The notes beneath the pieces were generated by a model. The model had not been told where the DNA came from. It searched no databases and saw only the letters and a program-made list of their open reading frames with translations. 34,989 nucleotides of DNA from Pseudonocardiales bacterium. GTDB taxonomy: Bacteria; Actinomycetota; Actinomycetes; Mycobacteriales; Pseudonocardiaceae. The translations under genes were made by a program, and so were the position numbers. Below are positions 14,354 to 23,008 of this stretch, in pieces. The DNA is taken from positions 1 through 34,989 of the forward strand of contig JAFATA010000047.1 in NCBI GenBank assembly GCA_019244165.1, given 5' to 3'. Positions within the stretch are counted from its first letter, which is position 1. Every line of letters starts with the position of its first letter.

Positions 14354-15565
14354 TCACCTCGGTTGCGGTATCGGAGAGAGTGGTCGGATCGGTAGGTGAA
14401 CGTGGAACACGGCGCCTCCCTCGTTGTCGCCGTCGTTGTCCGCACTTATGGTTCCGCCCATGCCGTCCACGATGGCGTGGACCAGCGCCAAGCCCAGGCC
14501 ACGACCACCAGGGGTCTCAGTCTCTTTGGTGCTGACTCCGGGTTTGCATAGCTCCTCAAGGGGCGCCGGGAGGCCAGGACCGTTGTCGCGCACGATCACG
14601 CACAGCCTCCGGTCGTCGCTGCGTAACGTCACCTCTGCCCAACTCCCGCCGGTCGCTGCCGCGTCGAGCGCGTTGTCCACCAGATTGCCGACGACGGTGA
14701 GCGCCTCCTCTACGTGAACGTGTGCTGATGTGACAGCGGTGTCGGGTCCGAGCCGCAACTCGAGGCCGCGTTTGACGGCTTCCCTGGTCTTGGCCCACAG
14801 CAGCGCCGCCAGCTCGGGGTCGCCCACCCGCTCGAGCAGCTGAGCCAGCAACAAGCGCTGGGTGCCCCGCTGAATCACCTCCTCGTAATGGCCGAACTCG
14901 ACCAGGCCGACCAGGATGTGCATCTGGTTCGCGTGCTCGTGCACGTAGGAGCCCAACGCGTCGGCCAGCGCGCGCACCCTGTCGCGCTCGCGCATCACCG
15001 CCTGCAGCTCCGTGCGATCGCGCAGCGTGAGCACCGTGCCGACGGGATTGCCGCGCACCTCCGCGGGGCCGCGACTGACCAGCAGGACCCGTCCCGCCAC
15101 GATGCGCACCTGATCCCGGAGGGGTTCATCCTGCGTGAACAGCTCGGCGAGGTCGGTGCCGGCGAGCAGCTCGCTTACGGGGGTGCCCTCCCCGTCGGCG
15201 GGCAAATCCAGCAACCGGCGGGCCTCGTCGTTGGCCAGCACCAGCGCGCCGGCCCGATCGGTGATCACCAGGCCCTCCTGAACGGCGCGCAGCATCGCCT
15301 GGTGATGCTGATACTGGCGGGCGATAACGGCGGGCTCCAAACCGAGGGTCTGCCGGTAGACCCGGTCTGCGATGAGCAGCGACCCGCCGATTCCCAGGGT
15401 GAGCGCGATCTCGGTCAGCGCGACGAAGCTGAGCAACCCGCTCACGCCGCGGTAGACGCTCACCATCGCCTCGATGCCGACGATGAGCATGACGACGGAG
15501 CTCTGCAACATGACTAGCTGCCGAGTGAGACTCCACCGTTTCATCATCGTAACCACCGGTCTCAT
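14354..15565 (-). CDS. CitA/DcuS-type sensor histidine kinase lacking the extracytoplasmic domain
   Basis: Of the usual layout, TM1 (LVMLQSSVVMLIVGIEAMVS) and TM2 (LLSFVALTEIALTLGIGGSL) are present but separated by only a few residues. The periplasmic PAS sensor of about 130 residues is therefore missing. A cytoplasmic PAS follows (MLRAVQEGLVITDRAGALVL), then the Spo0B-like phosphoacceptor helix with HEHANQMHILVGLVEFG and ATPase boxes NLVDNALDAA, DNGPGLP and GRGLGLALV. Length is 403, or 397 if the ATG at 15547 is used; CitA proteins are about 530. It probably senses a cytoplasmic or membrane signal, or depends on the transporter as co-sensor. Confidence 0.85.
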   Translation of the reverse strand: MRPVVTMMKRWSLTRQLVMLQSSVVMLIVGIEAMVSVYRGVSGLLSFVALTEIALTLGIGGSLLIADRVYRQTLGLEPAVIARQYQHHQAMLRAVQEGLVITDRAGALVLANDEARRLLDLPADGEGTPVSELLAGTDLAELFTQDEPLRDQVRIVAGRVLLVSRGPAEVRGNPVGTVLTLRDRTELQAVMRERDRVRALADALGSYVHEHANQMHILVGLVEFGHYEEVIQRGTQRLLLAQLLERVGDPELAALLWAKTREAVKRGLELRLGPDTAVTSAHVHVEEALTVVGNLVDNALDAAATGGSWAEVTLRSDDRRLCVIVRDNGPGLPAPLEELCKPGVSTKETETPGGRGLGLALVHAIVDGMGGTISADNDGDNEGGAVFHVHLPIRPLSPIPQPR

Positions 15566-15660
15566 CGTCGCACGCTGGTGTGACCCCGACCACGGTGTCG
15601 ACTGCGGTCTAAAAGCTCAAAAGGTGACCAAGGCGAGGTGGATCAAGCACGCTGTGAGCT

Positions 15661-16971
15661 ATGACGCGATCGCTAGCCGCCGTGCAAGCTCACTCGGCCC
15701 GCTCACCGCTGACCGCAGACCAGCGCAACTCGTTCATCGCGGCCCTGCTGGGCTGGGCCATGGACGCCTTCGACTATGTCCTGGTCGTGGTGGTGCTTAG
15801 CGACATCGCCCAAGACAGCACCTTCCGCGGCGGTATGCCCGAGGCGCAGTTCGCCGTGAAGCTGGGGTTCATCACCACCGCCACGCTGGTGATGCGGCCG
15901 GTCGGCGCGCTGGTCTTCGGGTTGTGGGCCGACCGGGTCGGCCGGCGGATCCCGCTCATCGTGGACGTCCTGCTGTACTCGGTGTGCGGCGTGCTGTGCG
16001 CGATCGCGCCGAACCTCACGGTGCTGCTGATTCTCAGATTTGCCTATGGCTTTGGGATGGGCGGGGAGTGGGGCCTGGGCGCCGCGCTGGTGATGGAGAA
16101 GATCCCCGCCTCGCGCCGCGGCTTCTTCTCCGGGCTGCTGCAAGAGGGTTACGCGATCGGCTACCTACTGGCCTCGCTGGCCTATCTGCTGTTCCACTCC
16201 GTCTTGCACCTGCAGTGGCGCTGGATCTTCGTGCTGTCGATCATCCCCTCGTTGATCGGCCTGCTGGTCCGGTCCCGGGTGCGGGAGAGCGAGGTGTGGG
16301 AGGCCAACCGGGAGAGGATGCGCGCCACCCGGACCTCGATCAAGGACATCCTGCTCGACCGGAAGGTCATCCGGCGGTTCGGCTACCTCATCCTGCTGAT
16401 GACAGCCCTCAACTGGATGAGCCACGGCACGCAGGACCTCTACCCGACCTTCCTCAAGGCCACCGACCAGGGCGGCGCCGGGCTGTCCCCGAGCGCGGCG
16501 AGCTGGATCGCGGTGCTCTACAGCATCGGCGCCATCGCGAGCAGCGTGATCGCTGGCAGCCTCTCGGAGCGGTTCGGCCGCCGGCATACCATCATCGTGT
16601 GCGCGGCGCTCGGGTTGCCGCTGTTACCGATCTTCGCCTTCGCTGGGCGCGGTGCCGGGATGCTGGCGCTCGGCTCGTTCCTGATGCAGGTGATGGTGCA
16701 GGGCGCCTGGGGCGTGATCCCGGCCCACCTGACAGAGATGTCACCGGACGCTATCCGCGGGTCCTATCCCGGCTTGACCTACCAGTTGGGCAACCTGCTC
16801 GCCGCGCTGAACCTGCCCATCCAGCAGGCGCTCGCCGAACACCACGGCTACTCCTTCGCCCTGACCGCAACCATGATCCCGGTGCTGGTCGTGGTGATCG
16901 TGCTGACCGCGATCGGCCCGGAGGCCAAAGGTATCCGCTTCGGTGAGGCACCACTGGCTTCCGGGCCGTAA
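15661..16971 (+). CDS. MFS transporter, sialate/carboxylate symporter type
   Basis: The 436-residue protein has twelve hydrophobic segments and the MFS loop motif [10 protein letters not shown] between TM2 and TM3, repeated in the second half as [11 protein letters not shown]. The N-terminus ([17 protein letters not shown]) and [18 protein letters not shown] match the SHS/JEN1-like branch that imports lactate, pyruvate or sialate with protons. The gene is divergent from the CitA/CitB-like pair, which supports control of carboxylate uptake. Substrate is inferred from family and context only. The Shine-Dalgarno before the ATG is weak. Confidence 0.85.
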   Translation: MTRSLAAVQAHSARSPLTADQRNSFIAALLGWAMDAFDYVLVVVVLSDIAQDSTFRGGMPEAQFAVKLGFITTATLVMRPVGALVFGLWADRVGRRIPLIVDVLLYSVCGVLCAIAPNLTVLLILRFAYGFGMGGEWGLGAALVMEKIPASRRGFFSGLLQEGYAIGYLLASLAYLLFHSVLHLQWRWIFVLSIIPSLIGLLVRSRVRESEVWEANRERMRATRTSIKDILLDRKVIRRFGYLILLMTALNWMSHGTQDLYPTFLKATDQGGAGLSPSAASWIAVLYSIGAIASSVIAGSLSERFGRRHTIIVCAALGLPLLPIFAFAGRGAGMLALGSFLMQVMVQGAWGVIPAHLTEMSPDAIRGSYPGLTYQLGNLLAALNLPIQQALAEHHGYSFALTATMIPVLVVVIVLTAIGPEAKGIRFGEAPLASGP

Positions 16972-16973
16972 CC

Positions 16974-17237
16974 ATGCTTACGGACGATCAGATGTGCGAG
17001 CAGAAGACCATCCCGCCAGTGGTCAGGTGGCTGGCCTACACGGGCGGGATCACGGCGGGGACCTTGGCCACCACCCAGCAACTCAGCCCGTCCACGCTGG
17101 CCTTGGTGATCATGGGGGAACTGGCCAGCCTGCCCATCTTGTTGATCACCATGCTGACGCTGGTGGCGGTGTGCTCACGGCATCCGGCCCGGCGAAAGAC
17201 CGCCGAGCGAATCCTCTGTCGGTTGCTGGGGGACTGA
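16974..17237 (+). CDS. Small membrane protein downstream of the transporter
   Basis: This gene of 87 codons starts two bases after the transporter stop. Two hydrophobic segments are visible (WLAYTGGITAGTLATT and LASLPILLITMLTLVAVC), ending in a basic cytoplasmic-type tail. The tight spacing indicates co-transcription and perhaps an accessory role for the transporter. I do not recognise the family. It ends 11 bp from the convergent phosphotransferase gene. Confidence 0.6.
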   Translation: MLTDDQMCEQKTIPPVVRWLAYTGGITAGTLATTQQLSPSTLALVIMGELASLPILLITMLTLVAVCSRHPARRKTAERILCRLLGD

Positions 17238-17248
17238 CCGGAGCGCAC

Positions 17249-18067
17249 CTATCGGTTCAGTTGACGTGCGTGCCGGTGCAGGGCATCGGCGAAGTCCGGG
17301 AAGTCACCGTTCTCGACTCGTTTCAGATACCGTCCGATCACATGAAGCTGAGATCGGACGCCGTCCGGTGAGTCGAGCACGTCAGCAAATTTCTCGTACA
17401 CCTTCTTGGCGGTTTCCGGCATCAGCAACGACAGCACATAAAGCGTTGCCGCATCATACCCAGCCGGTGCTATACCAAACGACTCCCAATCGAGGATGAC
17501 GAGGCGCGGTGCCGTGAGGTTCGACCAGTTCAGGTCGCCGTGAGCCGTGGTCCAGCGGGTGACGAGCGGGTCAACTGAGCTGCCGAAGAATGCCAGCAAC
17601 CGGCGCGTAACAGCCTCTTGGCTGGTAACGGTACGTCTCGTTTTGTGCTCAGACAAAGCGTTCTGCGCCGATCGGAGGTCACTCCACCACTGCGGGGAAA
17701 GGTCGAGCTCTGTCCGCAGTTCCTGGGTCTTGGAGCATACCCTGTCCGTCACCAGCGTCATGACCTCTGCCCGATTACGGTACGTCTGCTCGCCCCATTC
17801 GTACATGTCGAGCACGGTCGGTTTCGGGACACTAACGATTGTCGCCGCTTCCTGGTTCCCTGTCCAGAAGTCATCTTTTGTCCATTGGGTGTGCGACCAC
17901 GACACGCGCAGCCACCGTTCACCGTCGGCGCCGAGAGCCCGGCTGCCGATAGTGCGATCATGCCAGCCGAACGTCGGTTCTCCCTCGAGAATGAGCCCGA
18001 AATGCTCGGCCGCCGTGGCGAGCTGTTCCCCCATCCACTGACGATGACCGTCATTGGAACCGTTCAC
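17249..18067 (-). CDS. Aminoglycoside-phosphotransferase-fold protein (paralogue 2), last gene of the radical SAM operon
   Basis: The 272-residue protein starts at GTG 18067 behind AGGAGAGGA. It has the APH catalytic loop TTAHGDLNWSNLTAPRLVIL followed by DWESFGIAPAGYDAATLY, and shares FGWHDRTIGSR, GERWLRVSW and WTGNQEA with the copy at 12154. It lies 71 bp downstream of the radical SAM/SPASM gene on the same strand, so it is probably the last gene of that operon. APH-fold kinases activate Ser/Thr in class V lanthipeptide-type pathways, so action on the 38-residue peptide is conceivable. A small-molecule kinase or resistance role is equally possible. Confidence 0.75.
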   Translation of the reverse strand: MNGSNDGHRQWMGEQLATAAEHFGLILEGEPTFGWHDRTIGSRALGADGERWLRVSWSHTQWTKDDFWTGNQEAATIVSVPKPTVLDMYEWGEQTYRNRAEVMTLVTDRVCSKTQELRTELDLSPQWWSDLRSAQNALSEHKTRRTVTSQEAVTRRLLAFFGSSVDPLVTRWTTAHGDLNWSNLTAPRLVILDWESFGIAPAGYDAATLYVLSLLMPETAKKVYEKFADVLDSPDGVRSQLHVIGRYLKRVENGDFPDFADALHRHARQLNR

Positions 18068-18138
18068 CGCTTCCTCTCCTGATAATAGTACGGCCAGCAG
18101 CGTTTCGGTTCGGAATGGTAGCCTGGTGGACAATGCGG

Positions 18139-19002
18139 CTAGCACGGATCATTCGCCGGTTGACATTGAGTTTCGGGGCTACATTTCGGGGTCTCTGGTG
18201 CACATTTCGCAGTCGATGGCCGCGGAGCACTTAGTTTCGCCCGCGCCGCTTCCATTTCCGAAACCGTGACGATGTCCCGGAGCGGCGTGGCCTGAACGTT
18301 GCCCATAGGCATCCAACGGGCGAACACGCAGGGCCACACGTCACCGTTGCTGGCGACGGCGACCTTGGCACGAGCACAGCCACCGCACAGTTGCGAACTA
18401 TCAGGCCGCTGGTCGCCGACACCTCGCCCGACTTGACGTAGGCGGTCGGTGCTAAAATTTGTCACACCCAGCGTCTCCAACTGCTGACGGGCCTGTTCGA
18501 CGCGTTGTTCGTCTAGAACGTTGATCAGCCCTACTCGCAATGGGATGGATCGGCGGACCGCCTCCGCAATGTTGGTCATAGTCCTCGTGTAGCTGCCCCG
18601 TCGTCCAGTGACTGCCTCGTGGTCCCTGTCTTGGTCGGCGTAATAGCTCGTCGCGAGGCGAACACCCGGCTGACTGAACACCGACCATAAATGCGACGAA
18701 ACATGAACGAGATTACTGAACACTTCGACGATCATTCCACGACTCAACACGTGACCTATCAACTCGGAAATGGCAGGGTGTAAAGTCGGCTCTCCGCCGA
18801 TGAACTGCACCGTTCGAGTGCCAAGTGTTGCGGCCTCGTCAATCACTCTCCGCCAATCGCCAGGTTTCATTGCCCCATGTGTTCCCCGTGGACCTGACTC
18901 AGCGTAGCAGTGGATACAGCGAAGTTGGCATTTCCCCGTGATTTCAAGCCATAAAAACGATAACGCGGCGGTTGCTTCGTACCCTGCGATCAAGGACGTC
19001 AT
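18139..19002 (-). CDS. Radical SAM/SPASM protein with Cys-rich tail
   Basis: The 287-residue enzyme starts at ATG 19002 behind GGAGGG. The [4Fe-4S] motif C25-x3-C29-x2-C32 (GKCQLRCIHCYAESGP) comes very early. GGEPTLHP is the usual SAM-binding GGE, and the C-terminal SPASM-like region contains CGGCARAKVAVASNGDVWPC. The last 25 residues carry four more Cys (KCAPETPKCSPETQCQP and a final C), which may complete an auxiliary cluster. SPASM enzymes typically modify peptides (thioether, C-C or decarboxylating chemistry). A 38-residue Cys-containing reading frame 67 bp upstream is the obvious candidate substrate. Regulation is presumably shared with the upstream hipA-like gene. Confidence 0.85.
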   Translation of the reverse strand: MTSLIAGYEATAALSFLWLEITGKCQLRCIHCYAESGPRGTHGAMKPGDWRRVIDEAATLGTRTVQFIGGEPTLHPAISELIGHVLSRGMIVEVFSNLVHVSSHLWSVFSQPGVRLATSYYADQDRDHEAVTGRRGSYTRTMTNIAEAVRRSIPLRVGLINVLDEQRVEQARQQLETLGVTNFSTDRLRQVGRGVGDQRPDSSQLCGGCARAKVAVASNGDVWPCVFARWMPMGNVQATPLRDIVTVSEMEAARAKLSAPRPSTAKCAPETPKCSPETQCQPANDPC

Positions 19003-19069
19003 GCCATCCCTCCACTTGTAGGCTGCGCGATCACGACAACCGTGTTTCGCGGCGTGGACGGATATTAAG

Positions 19070-19186
19070 TTAGCTCCCTCCCATGTTGTGTGATCGGCCA
19101 CTGCCGTGCCGCCGGCCGCATCGCTCGCCGATGCAGCCGGCGAAGGTGAGCAGAGGGAAGGGCTGGAGGTGTGGCGTCAGGGTCAT
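19070..19186 (-). CDS. 38-residue putative precursor peptide between hipA-like and radical SAM genes
   Basis: The ATG at 19186 overlaps the TGA of the hipA-like gene as ATGA, so translation is coupled; GGGAGC lies upstream. The product begins MTLTPHLQPFPLLTFAG and has two Cys (C18, C23) in the segment AGCIGERCG, then a basic Gly/His/Arg tail. Third codon positions are mostly G or C, as in real genes here. A short hydrophobic leader-like half followed by a small polar half containing two Cys suits a thioether-type radical SAM substrate. It is not annotated by any recognisable family, and chance cannot be excluded for so short a frame. Confidence 0.5.
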   Translation of the reverse strand: MTLTPHLQPFPLLTFAGCIGERCGRRHGSGRSHNMGGS

Positions 19187-20427
19187 GGGTCGCTCCCGTG
19201 ACGTAGCAAGGAACGGCTGCCAGTTGTGATGCAGGATTCGATGCTCTCAGCCAGCCCGGGATTGACCGCGAGCTGGTCGCGATGCTCGGGCCAGTGCAGG
19301 ACCACCTGATCAACCAATTCGGCGACACAGGCGGCTAGCTCTGCCTGTGGGGCGCGCAGGCGCCGTTGCAGATGTTCGAAAGTTGTGACGTTGACCTTGT
19401 CGAAACGCCTCATGCCACCAAACTTCAGACCGAGTGTCTCCCGCTCACCGAGGTAGTACGCGGTAGAGACCATGTCGTACGCCGGAGCGAGCTGGGGGAC
19501 ACGGGGATCGGTATAGATCAATGACCAGTTCTTTAGGTGCGCGTCACCATTGGCGATGAGAACAGTGAACGCCAACCGGCGGGCGAACTCGCGAAGACTT
19601 TCTAGATCGTGCCCCCGGTGGGCGAGCGCGGCCACAGTCTCGTAGTTGCCGAGGTATTTATTCTCCGGGTAGACGCCGCGAACTTGGGCAAAATCCTCGA
19701 TGTGCACCAGGTCACGGTAGGAGTTCCGGTCGAATCGCCGGATGGCGTACGCCCACTCCTCCTGGCTCGTCCAGACGTCCGACGGCAGGCCATCCAGCTC
19801 GTCACGGTGCACGAGCCGAACCGTAGGGACCGCGATACCAGCGAAGGCGGCCAGAGACATCATGGTGAACTCGTTGCGCGGTACGTCGGGATATGTCTGG
19901 TCGGGCAGCTTGACAATCCAGTCGCCGCCGACTCCGAAGGCGGGCAAAGTGAGCCGGTCGCCCTTGGCGAGCATGGAGAACTTCAGCGCGACTCCGGCTA
20001 GCGAGAAGCGCCAGGTATGCTGCTCGCGCGAGTATGGTGCCGTCGACATCAGGTCAGGCTTCGGTGACCACTCAGTGTCATTTCCCTCGCCGTCCGGTGC
20101 GGGTAGTACTCGCACCGCACCCGGTAAGTCATGCCCGACCTGCGCGAGCAGTTCCATCTCCCGCTGGACAGATACTTTTCGATCAGCGGCGATCCATTCA
20201 CGCAACCGACCTTCGGGAAGCAGGTTGGAAAACCAGCAGGGCAAGCGGAGCGCGGCCGCATGCCGAGCGGAAAGGTCCTGCTCGAATACCAACCCGAGGA
20301 CCGGCCGGTCCGGGTTGGTGAGGTACTCCTCGGAGAACACAAAGCGGGTGTAGTCGCCGCGTTGGAACAGCGTGCCCACCCGATCGCCGCGCAGCCAAAC
20401 CGAGTGCCGGATCTCACGCAGCGTCAT
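19183..20427 (-). CDS. HipA-like Ser/Thr kinase without a HipB partner
   Basis: The 414-residue protein has an N-terminal HipA domain (SVWLRGDRVGTLFQ), the P-loop-like segment FSLAGVALKFSM (141-152), and the catalytic motif NGDAHLKN (293-300, D295 as base). The metal-binding Asp is in APAYDMV (D318). HipA kinases phosphorylate proteins such as glutamyl-tRNA synthetase and are normally paired with an XRE antitoxin, HipB. No HipB is present; the gene before it encodes a DUF262 protein and overlaps its start by 14 bp. The ribosome site (GAGGGGG) lies inside that gene. It may form a toxin or defence pair with DUF262. Confidence 0.85.
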   Translation of the reverse strand: MTLREIRHSVWLRGDRVGTLFQRGDYTRFVFSEEYLTNPDRPVLGLVFEQDLSARHAAALRLPCWFSNLLPEGRLREWIAADRKVSVQREMELLAQVGHDLPGAVRVLPAPDGEGNDTEWSPKPDLMSTAPYSREQHTWRFSLAGVALKFSMLAKGDRLTLPAFGVGGDWIVKLPDQTYPDVPRNEFTMMSLAAFAGIAVPTVRLVHRDELDGLPSDVWTSQEEWAYAIRRFDRNSYRDLVHIEDFAQVRGVYPENKYLGNYETVAALAHRGHDLESLREFARRLAFTVLIANGDAHLKNWSLIYTDPRVPQLAPAYDMVSTAYYLGERETLGLKFGGMRRFDKVNVTTFEHLQRRLRAPQAELAACVAELVDQVVLHWPEHRDQLAVNPGLAESIESCITTGSRSLLRHGSDP

Positions 20428-22117
20428 CGTCCCCCTCGCCGTCGAGATCTTCGATGATCAGCTCGTGCAGTGGCGGGGTGTCCTCAAAACCCCACTCGCA
20501 CTTACGCTGCAGGAAGGCTTCGAGCACGTCCTGGAGGTCGGCCTGGCGGGACTTCAGGAAGGCCACGGCGTCGCCTGCGGCTAACTGGCACTCGCTTTCG
20601 GCGCTGATCGCGTGGGAACGGAGCACCTGAGTCCAGGTGTCCTCGGGTACGTCGAACGGGCGTTGCAGGAATGCCCCTGATACCTCAGTGGTGGGCTCGG
20701 TGAGCACCGGCACCAACGCACGGTTCGCCGCCCAGAGACGGTATGACTCAGGAATGGATCTCCGGGCGAAGAAGACGGGCACCGCGTCCGCGGCGGTCGC
20801 CCGGTCGATCAACGCCTCGGTGAGCGCTGGCAGCTCGAACGGGGCGCCGGTGTCCGGGCTGCGGGGGCCAAGGTCCCACCACGAGCACAAAATAATCTTC
20901 GCGGAGGCCTCATTGGTACGGAACCGGCCAAGCTCGGGCAATGTCACCTGGTGGCCGTCGAGCACCTCAAGGAGGGCGCCGATCGATCCGCTGAGGTCGC
21001 CGGGTCTGACCCTGGTGCACAGGATTCGCATGGCGCCGGTGGTGCCGCCCTTGAAGATCTCTGGGCCGAGCAGGGCCGCGCGCCAGTACCAGCGAGCCAG
21101 CAGCCTGAGATTCGCCGGATCCGGTTCGGGATGGTGGGCAAATACCCTGGTCAGGACGACGAGGAGGTAGCGGTAGGCCAGCAGAGCGACATGGGGAACA
21201 CCGACCGACTGCAGAAAGTGCACGGCACGGATCAGCGCCTGCTCCCCGGCAGCGAACGCGGAGTCACGATCCTCGTTGCGGAACTCAAGGTCACCGCGCC
21301 GGTTGTCATCGTCGAACTCAAGCCGGATTTCGCGTTGTACATCTGGTCCGCGACGAGCGAGGATGGCCCGGAGCACCGTGTCGGCATCGACCCGGCCGAA
21401 ACCGAACTGCTCTTCCACGTGATCGGCGATCTGGTCGAGGGCAAGAGTATGCTCGACGTCGGACTCGCGGCCGGCAGTGAGCGCGGAGAATACCTCCGCG
21501 CGGCTCAGTCGCTTGCCATAGTTGTTCATCCGGTCGAAGATGTCACGTAGCACAAGCGTGTCGTCCTGTACTACCTGATAGGCGGGAATCGAGAACTGGC
21601 GCAAGTGTTTGGCGAGTTCGAATGCCCTGCTGCGGTAGTCGCCGACCTCCGGGTGGGTGGCGAACCAGTCCAGGACCTTGGCCAGGTCGAAAAGGGTGGG
21701 TAGCGGGATCACGTACGGGTCGTCGGTGGCGGTGCGGTTGACGATGCGGTCGTCTCGGAGGTCGTAGCCGAGGTTGAACCGGGAATCCCGCGCCCCATCC
21801 GGGTGCAGTGCGTTGGCGAGGCTGGTGATGCGCTGCTGGCCATCGACCACCCATAAGGCCTGATCGACCTCTGGCGCATCGAATTGAAGCGCACCGAGGG
21901 TAAGTCGCTGCGCAGGCGCTGGCCGTCGCCAGAGCAGCAGGCTACCGACCGGGTACCGCTTGACGATGCTGTCGAACAGGCGCATGACGTCATGACGCGT
22001 CCAACGGAAACCTCGCTGGAAGTGCGGGACCCGGATGTGTCCATTCCAGGCCAGCTCGACCAGGTCATCGAGACCGAGCGTGGTGGCGCCCGGCCGGGTC
22101 TCAAATCCGCTGCTCAT
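20414..22117 (-). CDS. DUF262 (GmrS/ParB-like) protein
   Basis: The 567-residue protein starts at ATG 22117 behind GGGAGG. The N-terminal DUF262 domain shows IRVPHFQRGFRWT (28-40) and the nucleotide-handling motif WVVDGQQRITSLANAL (89-104), both typical of the GmrSD/SspE group of NTP-sensing restriction proteins. The C-terminal 350 residues are helical. I do not see the HNH nuclease motif of DUF1524 that usually accompanies DUF262 in type IV restriction. The downstream HipA-like kinase overlaps by 14 bp. A combined abortive-infection role is plausible by family analogy only. Confidence 0.8.
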   Translation of the reverse strand: MSSGFETRPGATTLGLDDLVELAWNGHIRVPHFQRGFRWTRHDVMRLFDSIVKRYPVGSLLLWRRPAPAQRLTLGALQFDAPEVDQALWVVDGQQRITSLANALHPDGARDSRFNLGYDLRDDRIVNRTATDDPYVIPLPTLFDLAKVLDWFATHPEVGDYRSRAFELAKHLRQFSIPAYQVVQDDTLVLRDIFDRMNNYGKRLSRAEVFSALTAGRESDVEHTLALDQIADHVEEQFGFGRVDADTVLRAILARRGPDVQREIRLEFDDDNRRGDLEFRNEDRDSAFAAGEQALIRAVHFLQSVGVPHVALLAYRYLLVVLTRVFAHHPEPDPANLRLLARWYWRAALLGPEIFKGGTTGAMRILCTRVRPGDLSGSIGALLEVLDGHQVTLPELGRFRTNEASAKIILCSWWDLGPRSPDTGAPFELPALTEALIDRATAADAVPVFFARRSIPESYRLWAANRALVPVLTEPTTEVSGAFLQRPFDVPEDTWTQVLRSHAISAESECQLAAGDAVAFLKSRQADLQDVLEAFLQRKCEWGFEDTPPLHELIIEDLDGEGDDDAA

Positions 22118-22208
22118 TCTGCCTCCCGTGTCAGCACACCCATGGTGCCCTATCACCCCGACAACCACGGTTGCGCACGACCCGGTGACTGACGAGGCAG
22201 GAGGGGTC

Positions 22209-22838
22209 TCAGGCTGGGCGCAGGCTGGGTTCCACGGTGTGGATCGTCACCGACCCCAGCAGCCGCTCCAATGCCGCCTCGACGTCTTCCTTCCAGCTCA
22301 GCGCGGTGCGCAGCTCCAAGCGCAGCCGGGGCCAGCGCGGGTGCGCGTGCACCGTCTTGAACCCGACCTGCTGGAGGAACTCAGCTGGGATCACGCAGCT
22401 GGACTCGGGGGTGGGCGCCGCGTCACCGAAGGCCTCGACGGCCTTGACGCCACGCCGGATGAGATCCTTGGCAACCGCCTGCACCAGCATCCGGCCCAAC
22501 CCGCCGCCGCCGAACTCCGGCAGCACCTTCAGCGCCGTGAGTAACACCGCATCGGCGCTGACCGGTGAGGTGGGAAACGCCGATGCCCGGGGCACCACAG
22601 TCGGCGGGGCGTAGAGCACATAGCCGGCTGGCACATCTCCGGACATCACGATTCGCCCGCAGGAGCCCCATTCCAGCAACACGCTGGAAACCCAGGCTTC
22701 CTTTTCCAGCTCGGTCTGGCCGAACTCCTCGGCCTGCTCCCGCAGATGCGGAGCGAGCTCCCAGAACACGCACCGTCGGCATTTTTTCGGTAACAGACCG
22801 AGGTTGTCTAGGGTAACGCCGACCACCCGACGTGACAC
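22209..22838 (-). CDS. GNAT-like N-acetyltransferase, probably backbone
   Basis: This 209-residue protein (start GTG 22838 behind AGGAGG; an adjacent GTG at 22841 is too close) has a Cys pair at its start (KKCRRCVFWEL). It then shows the GNAT motif LPEFGGGGLGRMLVQAVAKD and the closing VGFKTVHAHPRWPRLRLEL. High GC and position next to a PLP aminotransferase, near parB, suit a conserved actinobacterial neighbourhood. It would acetylate an unknown amine. It is divergent from the aminotransferase across about 170 bp. Confidence 0.7.
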   Translation of the reverse strand: MSRRVVGVTLDNLGLLPKKCRRCVFWELAPHLREQAEEFGQTELEKEAWVSSVLLEWGSCGRIVMSGDVPAGYVLYAPPTVVPRASAFPTSPVSADAVLLTALKVLPEFGGGGLGRMLVQAVAKDLIRRGVKAVEAFGDAAPTPESSCVIPAEFLQQVGFKTVHAHPRWPRLRLELRTALSWKEDVEAALERLLGSVTIHTVEPSLRPA

Positions 22839-23008
22839 CACGCCTCCTGAGCTCCACGAGCGCTACCTGAAGCGCCCGCAGTTCCCGCACCGCGAGCGCA
22901 GCGCCTGGCGCAGCATATGCCGATGACCACCCGGCGTGAAGGCGGCGGGGCACCTTGCGGCAGTCTCTACACTGCCAGGGGACCTTCCCGCGCAGCAAAG
23001 GCGTGCCT

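Noticed and set aside
15924..16946. 340-codon alternate frame inside the MFS transporter gene
   Set aside because: The product is Arg/Ala/Pro-rich without any motif, while the other frame gives a complete 12-helix transporter.
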